64,000 bases of DNA from Elusimicrobiota bacterium. Lineage in GTDB: Bacteria; Elusimicrobiota; UBA8919. The first letter of the stretch is position 1. Every line of letters begins with the position of its first letter. The position numbers were made by a program, and so were the translations under genes. The stretch covers positions 17,191 through 81,190 of the forward strand of contig JAFGLF010000076.1 of assembly GCA_016928195.1 (NCBI GenBank). The letters run 5' to 3'. The notes under the pieces are model-generated. The model ran no database searches. It was not told the DNA's origin and saw only the letters and a list, made by a program, of their open reading frames with translations. This document shows, piece after piece, positions 56,299-64,000 of the stretch.

Positions 56299-58395
56299 AT
56301 GAAGATAAAACTTTTTCCAAAATTCCTGATTTTTATTTCATTAATTTCAATCATACCGCTCATTGTTATAGGGTTTTTAACTATTAATATAAATAAAGAA
56401 ATGCTGCAGACAGTAATGCTTGAACATCATATAAAAATTACAACTGCTCTTTCTGAAAAAATCGATGCTAAAATAGGCAATATTGAACGGCGGATAAATT
56501 TTATTATTGCTACACAACAGCAGGAAAATCTATCAACTTTTGAACAGATAGGTATCGTTAGAAATATTTTGATAGCGTCGGATGATTTTGTAAGAGTTTC
56601 TGTAATTGACAAAGTAGGTGATGAGGTCGTTGCAGCAAATCCGAAGTTTGAAAGGACCCCTCCGCCTCCGAAAAAATATTTAAGGAACGGATATTATTTA
56701 AAAGTAAAAGAAACTAAAAAATACCAGATAACACCGCTTTATTATGACCAGGAAAGACCGACAATTGACTTTTATTTTCCCCTTAAAAACATGTATGTAT
56801 TGAAAATATGCGTTTCACTTGAGGATATTTTTAATATTGTGAGTGAGACAAGTGTTGGTTCCACCGGATATATTTTTATAGTTGATAAAGACGGCAAAAT
56901 CATATTTCATAGAAGGAAAGAACTGGCTGTTAATTCTGAAGATGTTTCTGCAGAACCGATTGTGAAAGCGGCAATAATAAGTACAAATATTGGAAGTCAG
57001 GAATTTGTTTCTAAAGACGGGGTAGAGGTGATAGGTGCATTTGCACCGGTAAAAAGACTGGGATGGAGGGTAATATTTCAGCAAATGAAAAGTGAGGCCT
57101 ATTCATCAATGATAAAAATGAGAAGAAATGCTGTGGTGACAATATTAATAGTATTACTGCTTGCAATTTCTGTTTCCTATATTCTGGCGGGATCGCTTTC
57201 AAAGCCAATTCTTAAAGTAATTGATGTTTCAAAAAATGTTGCGAAGAGGGATTTTACAAAAAAAATTGATATTAAAACAAGAGATGAAATGAGCGATTTG
57301 GCTAACAATTTTAATAATATGATTAGCGAACTTTCCCATTATACAAAAATGCAGGCGGATGAATTATCAACAATTGTATACTCCATTAATGACGGGCTGA
57401 TACTTACAAGAGAAAATAGTAATATTGTTCTTATGAATAGTATGGCAGCAAAAATACTTGATATCCCCAAAGATTCAACAGGGGTACTTTCCGAAGTTGT
57501 TAAAAATAATGAATTACGTATAGCACTTAAACAGGTATCGGAAAACCCTGAAGTTGTAAAAGAAGTTGATTTGTCATCCGATAAACCATTTATTATAAAT
57601 GTTTCCAGTCAGGTTATAGTAGACCCGGATGAGAAAACGGTTGGCAGTATAGTTTTTGTTTTGCGTGACATAACAGGCGCAAAAGAGATTGAAAAAATGA
57701 AAGACGACTTTTTTCACGGTATTACACACGATTTAAGGAATCCGCTTACATCAATGCTAGGATTCCTTAAGTTCTTGATAGAAGGCACTGTGGGGCCTAT
57801 TAATGATAAACAGAAACATTTTTTGGAAATTATTAGAAAATCATCCAATAGACTTCTTGGAATGATAAATGATATACTTGATGTAGCAAAATTGGAAGCA
57901 GGGAAAATGGAGCTGAACTTAAAACAGTTTAATATTAAGGATACTGTAAAAAGAGCCTGCGATGCTATGGCTTCCAAGGCAATGGAGGATAATATTGGAT
58001 TGATTAATGAAACTCCGGAAGTAATTATTACTGCTGATGAAGAGGCAATAGAAAGAGTTTTGATAAATCTTATTGGAAATGCATTGAAATATACATCATC
58101 TGGAGGAAAAGTTAGGGTCTTAACCCAGGATTCTAACGAAAAAATTGAAGTTTCAGTCATTGATACTGGTGAAGGTATCCCTTCGGAATATCTGGATAAA
58201 ATTTTTGATAAATTCCAGCAAGCAGGTGGTCACAGCAAAGGAGGCGCAGGTATAGGACTTACAATTACAAAGTATATAGTGGAATCACATTTGGGTAAAA
58301 TATGGGTTGAATCAAAAATAAACGAAGGGTCGAAATTTATTTTTACTATCCCAAAAAATTTGAAAAGAAATAAAAAGAATGAAATATATATATAG
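56299..58395 (+). CDS. Sensor histidine kinase (periplasmic sensor, HAMP, PAS-like, HisKA, HATPase)
   Basis: HAMP VAKRDFTKKIDIKTRDEMSDLANNFNNM; FFHGITHDLRNPLTSMLGFL; NLIGNALKYTSSGG. Confidence 0.94.
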   Translation: MKIKLFPKFLIFISLISIIPLIVIGFLTININKEMLQTVMLEHHIKITTALSEKIDAKIGNIERRINFIIATQQQENLSTFEQIGIVRNILIASDDFVRVSVIDKVGDEVVAANPKFERTPPPPKKYLRNGYYLKVKETKKYQITPLYYDQERPTIDFYFPLKNMYVLKICVSLEDIFNIVSETSVGSTGYIFIVDKDGKIIFHRRKELAVNSEDVSAEPIVKAAIISTNIGSQEFVSKDGVEVIGAFAPVKRLGWRVIFQQMKSEAYSSMIKMRRNAVVTILIVLLLAISVSYILAGSLSKPILKVIDVSKNVAKRDFTKKIDIKTRDEMSDLANNFNNMISELSHYTKMQADELSTIVYSINDGLILTRENSNIVLMNSMAAKILDIPKDSTGVLSEVVKNNELRIALKQVSENPEVVKEVDLSSDKPFIINVSSQVIVDPDEKTVGSIVFVLRDITGAKEIEKMKDDFFHGITHDLRNPLTSMLGFLKFLIEGTVGPINDKQKHFLEIIRKSSNRLLGMINDILDVAKLEAGKMELNLKQFNIKDTVKRACDAMASKAMEDNIGLINETPEVIITADEEAIERVLINLIGNALKYTSSGGKVRVLTQDSNEKIEVSVIDTGEGIPSEYLDKIFDKFQQAGGHSKGGAGIGLTITKYIVESHLGKIWVESKINEGSKFIFTIPKNLKRNKKNEIYI

Positions 58396-58400
58396 AATAT

Positions 58401-59945
58401 ATGAAAATTAAAAGATTACAGAGATTAAAACATTATAAGAATTTAAAGATTTCAATTTTTCTAATCTTTCTAATTTTTCAATCTTTTAGTTATCTTTATT
58501 CAGAACGCCTGCAAGAGATAGAAGTAAAGGCCGGTGATACTCTTTGGGGAGTTGCAAATTATTATTTGAAAGAGCCGTCAAAATGGCCCGAGATTTTAAA
58601 GTTTAATAATATTTCCGCAGATCCTCATAATGTTCTTCCTGGGACAAAGCTTAAAATTCCTGTTATGCTTATAAAAGAAAAACTGCGGTCTTCAACAATG
58701 GTATCGATTATTAGAAAAGTGAAAGTGAGACGCCAAAAAGAAATGGACTGGAATGATGCAAAAAATAATATGAAACTTTATAATGAAGATGGTGTAAGAA
58801 CCCTTGAAAATTCCTATGCTGGGGTTAAAACACCATCCGGGAATCTAATGACCATAGGACCATTATCACTTGTTATAATTCAGCCGGAAAAAAAATCGGA
58901 TGAGACACGCCTTTTATCTGGTGAAATTCGTGCATCAAATATACCTATAAGAACGCCGTCGGCATTTATTATGCCAAGGATTACTCCTAAAACACCCAGT
59001 GCTGATTATAAAGCAAAAGTGAAAGAAGACTTGTCTACTGTTGTTGCAGTATACAAAGGATTAGTGGATGTTACAGCAAAGAATAAGACGGTTTCGGTTG
59101 CTGAAGGCTTTTCTACAGAGGTAAAACTAAATCAGCCGCCGATGCTGCCCAAGGAACTTCCGCCAACTATAAAGTCTTCCGACGATCCAGAAATTATGAT
59201 AAAGGATGTTGCTTCTAAAGATACAGAAAAAAAAGTTCCTGAAATAAAGGAGGTCAATGTTAAAAACACCGGGAAACCCACCAGTATAAAGAATACAGGA
59301 GATATGAATGTGAATGAAATTAATGTGGGAGGGGAACTTTCCAGGTCAGGCAGTTCTTCGGGGTGGATTGATATAACACATTATCGTATACAGATTGCAA
59401 GGGATAAGGAATTTAATGATACGGTTTTCAATTCTGTTCGACCTATATATGAAAAGTTTGATATTAAAAAAACTAAGGTTCCTGACGGTAAGTATTTTTG
59501 GAGGGTGGCTTATCTTGATTCGTCAGGTGCCGAAGGCATACTCTCTTCTGCGAAAATAATGCTTGTTGATAAGACACCGCCGCCGTTGACTATTGAAGAG
59601 CCTCCGGATAACTCAAAATTCAGTGATAAGAGCATAAGTGTAAAAGGCATTACTGAACCAGCTTCCGCAGTTGATATTAATGGTCATTATGAAAATGTTT
59701 ATGAGGACGGAAGTTTTTCAGCAAAGGTTTCTATTAAAAAAGGCGAAAATATTATCAAAATTAATTCTAAGGATGAATTCGGGAATCTTTCCACTGTTTC
59801 ACTGAAAATTTATCGTACGGAAGAAGCTGCGAAACAGCAAATATCAAAGAAAAAAGGTTTTTTCTCTACGCCGATGGGTATTGCGGTGTCAGTTTTGACT
59901 ATTTCTGTTTTATTGGTGATTTCCGTTGTAACAGTAGCAGGATAA
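58401..59945 (+). CDS. LysM + FecR-like exported protein
   Basis: LQEIEVKAGDTLWGVANYYLKEPSKWPEILKFNN (LysM); FecR-like region; C-terminal TM. Confidence 0.83.
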   Translation: MKIKRLQRLKHYKNLKISIFLIFLIFQSFSYLYSERLQEIEVKAGDTLWGVANYYLKEPSKWPEILKFNNISADPHNVLPGTKLKIPVMLIKEKLRSSTMVSIIRKVKVRRQKEMDWNDAKNNMKLYNEDGVRTLENSYAGVKTPSGNLMTIGPLSLVIIQPEKKSDETRLLSGEIRASNIPIRTPSAFIMPRITPKTPSADYKAKVKEDLSTVVAVYKGLVDVTAKNKTVSVAEGFSTEVKLNQPPMLPKELPPTIKSSDDPEIMIKDVASKDTEKKVPEIKEVNVKNTGKPTSIKNTGDMNVNEINVGGELSRSGSSSGWIDITHYRIQIARDKEFNDTVFNSVRPIYEKFDIKKTKVPDGKYFWRVAYLDSSGAEGILSSAKIMLVDKTPPPLTIEEPPDNSKFSDKSISVKGITEPASAVDINGHYENVYEDGSFSAKVSIKKGENIIKINSKDEFGNLSTVSLKIYRTEEAAKQQISKKKGFFSTPMGIAVSVLTISVLLVISVVTVAG

Positions 59946-59949
59946 AGGA

Positions 59950-60037
59950 CGGGCAGTAGGCAGTAGGCAATAGGGTATAGAAAAGCATTTGATTTTTACT
60001 ACTCCCTATCTCCTACACCCTATTCCCTGAAGTTAAT
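59950..60037. repeat. Imperfect dyad element (GGCAGTAGGCAGTAGGCAATAGGG type)
   Basis: GGGCAGTAGGCAGTAGGCAATAGGGTATAG ... ACTACTCCCTATCTCCTACACCCTATTCCCTGA just before ATG 60038. Confidence 0.8.
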
Positions 60038-60964
60038 ATGGCTAAAATTATAGTTGCAGATGATGATTCTGGTATAGCAGAGCTTATAAAGTTTACCTTT
60101 GAAAATGAAGGGCATAATGTTAAGGTATTCCGAAACGGCCTTGATGCATATGAAGCCGTGTTAAAGGAAATGCCGGATCTTGTTATACTTGATGTTATGA
60201 TGCCTAAAATGAACGGATATGAAGTCTGTGAGAAATTGAAAGGAGTATCTTCTACACGACTTATACCTGTCATAATTTTAACTTCTCAGTCACAGACTAA
60301 GGATAAACTTACAGGATTAAAATTAGGAGCGGATGATTATATTACCAAACCGTTTGATTCTTTGGAACTTCTTGCCCGTGCAGAAGGAATTATCAACAGG
60401 TATAGCGAAACAAGAGCGGTTAATCCTTTGACCGGTCTCCCGGGGAATGTTTCAATAGAAAAGGAAGTTAGTGCTAGAATCGGAGCCGGTAAGAAGTTTG
60501 CGGTGTTGTGGATTGATTTGGATAATTTTAAGTCATATAACGATAATTACGGTTTTGAAAAAGGAGATGTTATAATAAAACAAACAGCAAAATTTATTAT
60601 TGATGCGGTTCACCAGTTGGGAACCTCTGAAGATATGATAGGTCATGTAGGCGGCGATGATTTTATTGTTGTAACTGAAATATCTTCTGCAGAAAATATT
60701 TGCAAAGAAATAATAAAACATTTTGATGAGAATATTGCTTCAAATTACTCTGAAGAAGACCGTACACGAGGTTATATTGTTTCAAAGGACCGTCTCGGAA
60801 AGGTTCAGGCCTTTCCGATTATGTCAATTTCTATTGGAATTGTATCGAACGAAATAAGAAATTTTATTCATTATGCTCAGCTTGCAGAAACTGCTGCCGA
60901 AGTTAAAGCCGTCGCAAAGGGAATCCCAAAATCATCCTATTTCAAGGACAGAAGAAAGGATTAA
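60038..60964 (+). CDS. Response regulator with GGDEF-like (GGDDF) output domain
   Basis: KIIVADDDSGIAELIKFTFE, LVILDVMMPKMNGYEVC, VGGDDFIVV. Confidence 0.93.
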   Translation: MAKIIVADDDSGIAELIKFTFENEGHNVKVFRNGLDAYEAVLKEMPDLVILDVMMPKMNGYEVCEKLKGVSSTRLIPVIILTSQSQTKDKLTGLKLGADDYITKPFDSLELLARAEGIINRYSETRAVNPLTGLPGNVSIEKEVSARIGAGKKFAVLWIDLDNFKSYNDNYGFEKGDVIIKQTAKFIIDAVHQLGTSEDMIGHVGGDDFIVVTEISSAENICKEIIKHFDENIASNYSEEDRTRGYIVSKDRLGKVQAFPIMSISIGIVSNEIRNFIHYAQLAETAAEVKAVAKGIPKSSYFKDRRKD

Positions 60965-60975
60965 AATTCATTAAG

Positions 60976-62808
60976 ATGGCTAAAACGGATAATTTGAATA
61001 ATTTTTCTCATGACGACCATTTCAAGCAGCATATCTCCGACAGGATTAATATTTTTTTGGCGGGATTACTGCTTTTTTTTATTCCGCTTATCCCAGATGA
61101 AAAAATTACCAGATGGAAACTATGGGTTTTAGAATCAGGTCTGTTTGTTATTTTTATAATATGGCTTTTTGGCAGGATCAAGTTGAGTACAATTTATATC
61201 AGAAATTCTATTTTAAATAAACCAATATTTATTTGGACAATATTTATATTTTTTATGTATGCTATTTCTAAAAGTTCGCATATCGCAGAGCTAGAGATGT
61301 TTAGAATAATTGTATGTTTTGTAAGTTTTTTTACTTTTTCAAATATAGCACTGAAACAAGAGCAAAGGGAAGTTTTAATCAATTTTTGGATTATGGGAGG
61401 CTGCCTGGCCGCACTTTATGGAATTTTAACACATTTCGGTGGTTTCTGGATTATAAAAACCCCTCAGGTAGACAGAGTTTTTTCTACATTCGGTAATCCT
61501 ATATTTTTTGCCGCATTTTTAATTGTAACAATCCCTTTTTTAATTTATAAAATAATCTTAAGCAGGGGATTTTTGATTAAGTTTTTATGGTTATTTTTTA
61601 TGGTTCCATTTTTAATAGCCCTTTATTTTACAAAATGCCGTGCAGCTTGGATAGGGTTCGGTATTTCATGCATAATTTTAATATTAAATGTTTTAAAATC
61701 AAGAATTCATAAAATTATTTTCATATTAATTTTTATAATTGTTTCAGTAAGTTTTGTTTATAAGACAAAAGATACGTGGTTAAGGCATCAAGGTCATCTA
61801 TTAATATGGCGGGATTCTATGAGGATGGTACTGGCTAAACCCGTTTTGGGTGTAGGTATAGGTGCTTTTATAATAAACTTCCCTAATTACGCTTCGGATG
61901 AGCTAAAAAAGATCTGGCCGTTAAATCAGAATATTGTCAATGATGCTCATTCGGAATTTGTTCAGCTTTTAACCGAGACAGGACTTGTAGGATTTGGACT
62001 TTTTCTATGGATTATTATTGTTTTTTTTATGCAGTCCAGAAAGTTTCATAACAGTATAAGCAGTAAAAGCGGCTTTTTATTACAAACTGCAGGTACTGCC
62101 TCTGTATGCGCAATTTTAATACAAAATATGTTTTCCGTTGACATGCGGTTTACAATATCTTCATTTTATTTATTTATGATTTTTGGGATAGCATCATCTT
62201 ATTCGAATAATTACGGAATTAAAATTCGAAAAGATTATAAAATAATTTTACTGCTGGTTTTAGTGGCAAGTATATCGTTTCTGGAATATAGGATGGTTAT
62301 AAAACAATATAAAAGCTGGAAAGTTGTTTTTGAAAGCGAAGATTTTATGGATAAAAAAATAATAGATTCTAACCAGCAGAAAGAAATAATCGAAAAGATG
62401 ATTGCGGCTACCCCGTCCGATGCACGGCTTTATTTTAAACTTGGTTATATATGGGCCAATGAAATTAAACCCAATAAAGGCTCTTCCCAGATAAACCGTG
62501 TTGCTGTCCAGAAAGCAGTAGAAAATTTTTCAAGAGCGGTTCAAATTAATCCAGCAGTTGAAAACGGCGGGGCATATAATAATCTGGGCAACATTTATTT
62601 TACAATCAATAACAGGGCAAAAGCCAAGGAAAATTATATTAAAGCTATAGAAATAAATCCGGAATTAATTGATGCCCATTTAAATCTTGGGCTTGCATAC
62701 TATTATGAAGGTAAACTGCAAAAAAGTGCCGTTGAGTTTGAAAGTGTACTGAAACTGGATCCAAAAAACTCATCAGCTATATATATGCTTAAAAAAATGA
62801 GAGAGTAG
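60976..62808 (+). CDS. O-antigen ligase/polymerase-like membrane protein with TPRs
   Basis: Multi-TM, FTKCRAAWIGFGIS, DAHSEFVQLLTETGLVGFGLFLWII; TPR AYNNLGNIYFTINNRAKAKENYIKAIEINPEL. Confidence 0.88.
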   Translation: MAKTDNLNNFSHDDHFKQHISDRINIFLAGLLLFFIPLIPDEKITRWKLWVLESGLFVIFIIWLFGRIKLSTIYIRNSILNKPIFIWTIFIFFMYAISKSSHIAELEMFRIIVCFVSFFTFSNIALKQEQREVLINFWIMGGCLAALYGILTHFGGFWIIKTPQVDRVFSTFGNPIFFAAFLIVTIPFLIYKIILSRGFLIKFLWLFFMVPFLIALYFTKCRAAWIGFGISCIILILNVLKSRIHKIIFILIFIIVSVSFVYKTKDTWLRHQGHLLIWRDSMRMVLAKPVLGVGIGAFIINFPNYASDELKKIWPLNQNIVNDAHSEFVQLLTETGLVGFGLFLWIIIVFFMQSRKFHNSISSKSGFLLQTAGTASVCAILIQNMFSVDMRFTISSFYLFMIFGIASSYSNNYGIKIRKDYKIILLLVLVASISFLEYRMVIKQYKSWKVVFESEDFMDKKIIDSNQQKEIIEKMIAATPSDARLYFKLGYIWANEIKPNKGSSQINRVAVQKAVENFSRAVQINPAVENGGAYNNLGNIYFTINNRAKAKENYIKAIEINPELIDAHLNLGLAYYYEGKLQKSAVEFESVLKLDPKNSSAIYMLKKMRE

Positions 62809-62809
62809 T

Positions 62810-63715
62810 ATGAAAAAAATGAGACATATTATAGAATTTGTTCTTTTAATGTTATTTAACTGTTTTGTGCTGGTTTTACCATTTAGGACCGCTTTATGGT
62901 TTGGGAGGCAGCTTGGAGATATTGCATTTTACATATTAAGAATAAGAAGAAATATTGTAATGAGAAACCTGACTCTGGCATTCCCGGATAAGAGTTTTAA
63001 TGAACTTCTTAGAATTGCACGGAAAACCTATAGAAATCTTGCAATGTCTATGATCGAGGTGCTGTCATTTCCGAAGTTAAACGATAAAAGTTTTGAGGAA
63101 AATTTTGATTTTGAAGGTTCGGAATATCTTGATGATTTCTTAAAACGTAAAAAGGGGGCGGTATTGGTAAGTGGGCATTTTGGTTCATGGGAACTTTTAG
63201 GTGCCGCAGTATGTAAAAAGGGATATCCTATGGATGTTCTTGTTCTTAATCAGCATAATAGATTTGTTGATACCGTTTTAAATTCATATAGAAAAAGTAA
63301 GGGAGTCGGTATAATTCAGCTCAAATTCGCATTGAAATGGGGGTTGAAGTCAATAAAGAGAGGAAGATTTTTAGCGGCATTAGTAGATCAGGATGCCGGC
63401 CGGCGTGACGGTATTTTTGTCGATTTTTTCGGTCGCCCTGCTTCAACTTCTCAGGGACCTGCTGTTTTTGCGCTTCGAACCGACGTCCCCATAGCAATGG
63501 CTTTTTGTATAAGACAGCCGTCATATGTAAAACACAAGGCAAAATTTATTCCTGTTGATTTTAAAAAAACGGGTAATTATGGAAAGGATGTAGAACTGTT
63601 AACTTTAAGATACACACAAATTCTGGAAGATTTCATTAGAAAATATCCGGATCAGTGGTTTTGGTTTCATAAGAGATGGAAAACCGTTGTTGACAATATG
63701 GAAAAGATGTATTAG
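62810..63715 (+). CDS. Lysophospholipid/lipid A acyltransferase (HtrB/LpxL family)
   Basis: SGHFGSWELLGAAVCKKGYPMDVLV, LVDQDAGRRDGIFVDFFGRPAST. Confidence 0.9.
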   Translation: MKKMRHIIEFVLLMLFNCFVLVLPFRTALWFGRQLGDIAFYILRIRRNIVMRNLTLAFPDKSFNELLRIARKTYRNLAMSMIEVLSFPKLNDKSFEENFDFEGSEYLDDFLKRKKGAVLVSGHFGSWELLGAAVCKKGYPMDVLVLNQHNRFVDTVLNSYRKSKGVGIIQLKFALKWGLKSIKRGRFLAALVDQDAGRRDGIFVDFFGRPASTSQGPAVFALRTDVPIAMAFCIRQPSYVKHKAKFIPVDFKKTGNYGKDVELLTLRYTQILEDFIRKYPDQWFWFHKRWKTVVDNMEKMY

Positions 63716-63759
63716 AATAGATTTAAGGTTGTCATCTTAGTTCTTAATTCTGATTTGAT

Positions 63760-63853
63760 GGAGGTGTGGCCGAGTGGATTGCTGTGCGACGAACAAGGAG
63801 CACGGGATTAGCGATGGGTGCGAGACAGTGAGCACCCCGGCATCCACATCCTG
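63760..63853 (+). pseudogene. tRNA-Ser-like 5' sequence A, not a canonical fold
   Basis: GGAGGTGTGGCCGAGTGGATT... loses D-stem and anticodon arm; CACATCC could pair with GGAGGTG with one mismatch. Confidence 0.4.
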
Positions 63854-63871
63854 GACAAACTGGAACGGAGT

Positions 63872-63952
63872 GGAGGTGTGGCCGAGTGGATGAAGGCGCC
63901 GGTCTCGCCCACCTCGGCGGGTCCGCCTGTGGCGGAAAAACTGTATTAAATT
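63872..63952 (+). pseudogene. tRNA-Ser-like sequence B, interrupted after the anticodon loop by a palindrome
   Basis: GGAGGTGTGGCCGAGTGGATGAAGGCGCCGGTCTCGCCC then ACCTCGGCGGGTCCGCCTGTGGCGGA; no variable or T-arm found. Confidence 0.5.
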
Positions 63953-64000
63953 GGTGGGATGCCCGAGTGGATGAAGGGGTTGGTCTCGAAAACCAATGTA
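63953..64000 (+). tRNA. tRNA-Ser (anticodon CGA), truncated by window end
   Basis: GGTGGGATGCCCGAGTGGATGAAGGGGTTGGTCTCGAAAACCAATGTA; D-stem CCC/GGG, anticodon stem TTGGT/ACCAA. Confidence 0.85.

Noticed and set aside
57714-58160. 148-aa minus-strand ORF
   Set aside because: Antisense to the histidine kinase catalytic domain.
1-64000. Prophage, transposon or restriction-modification/defence island
   Set aside because: No integrase, transposase, phage structural, methyltransferase-endonuclease or known defence genes recognised; gene content is mostly core.

Overview
AT-rich bacterial chromosome segment around a replication-origin region. Minus strand: dnaN (runs off the left edge), dnaA, parB, parA, rimO, a DUF2723/GT-C-like membrane protein, a low-MW phosphatase and a gluzincin-like protein. 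Plus strand: ndk, then the rpmH-rnpA-yidD-yidC-jag-mnmE ... mnmG-rsmG block, rplM-rpsI, a CHASE2 adenylate/guanylate cyclase, tRNA-Arg(ACG)-tadA, a por-type 2-oxoacid:ferredoxin oxidoreductase operon, a minus-strand FHA/PP2C/CHASE2-kinase cluster, minus-strand hypCDE, surE, tmk-holB-ricT-metG-tatD, HtrA, a histidine kinase, LysM/FecR, REC-GGDEF, an O-antigen-ligase-like TPR protein, a lipid A-type acyltransferase and tRNA-Ser-like sequences at the right edge. The most unusual observations are: (1) an uninterrupted RsmG-type IV prepilin fusion ORF with a plausible in-frame internal start; (2) a DUF2723 gene delimited by two perfect parS sites inside a 21-bp direct repeat, truncated relative to its TPR-bearing paralogue; (3) a family of imperfect-dyad repeats (ACGCGAATACACGCGAAT ... 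ATTCGCG.../GTGAGCGAAGCGAAC) immediately upstream of start codons that also supplies C-termini, start codons and apparently signal peptides; (4) scattered TCCGCC-N-GGCGGA palindromes, one inside a broken tRNA-Ser-like sequence. Taxonomy cannot be fixed from this sequence alone; a diderm candidate phylum (Elusimicrobiota/Omnitrophota-like) is a guess. All product calls come from reading the translations, with no database search.
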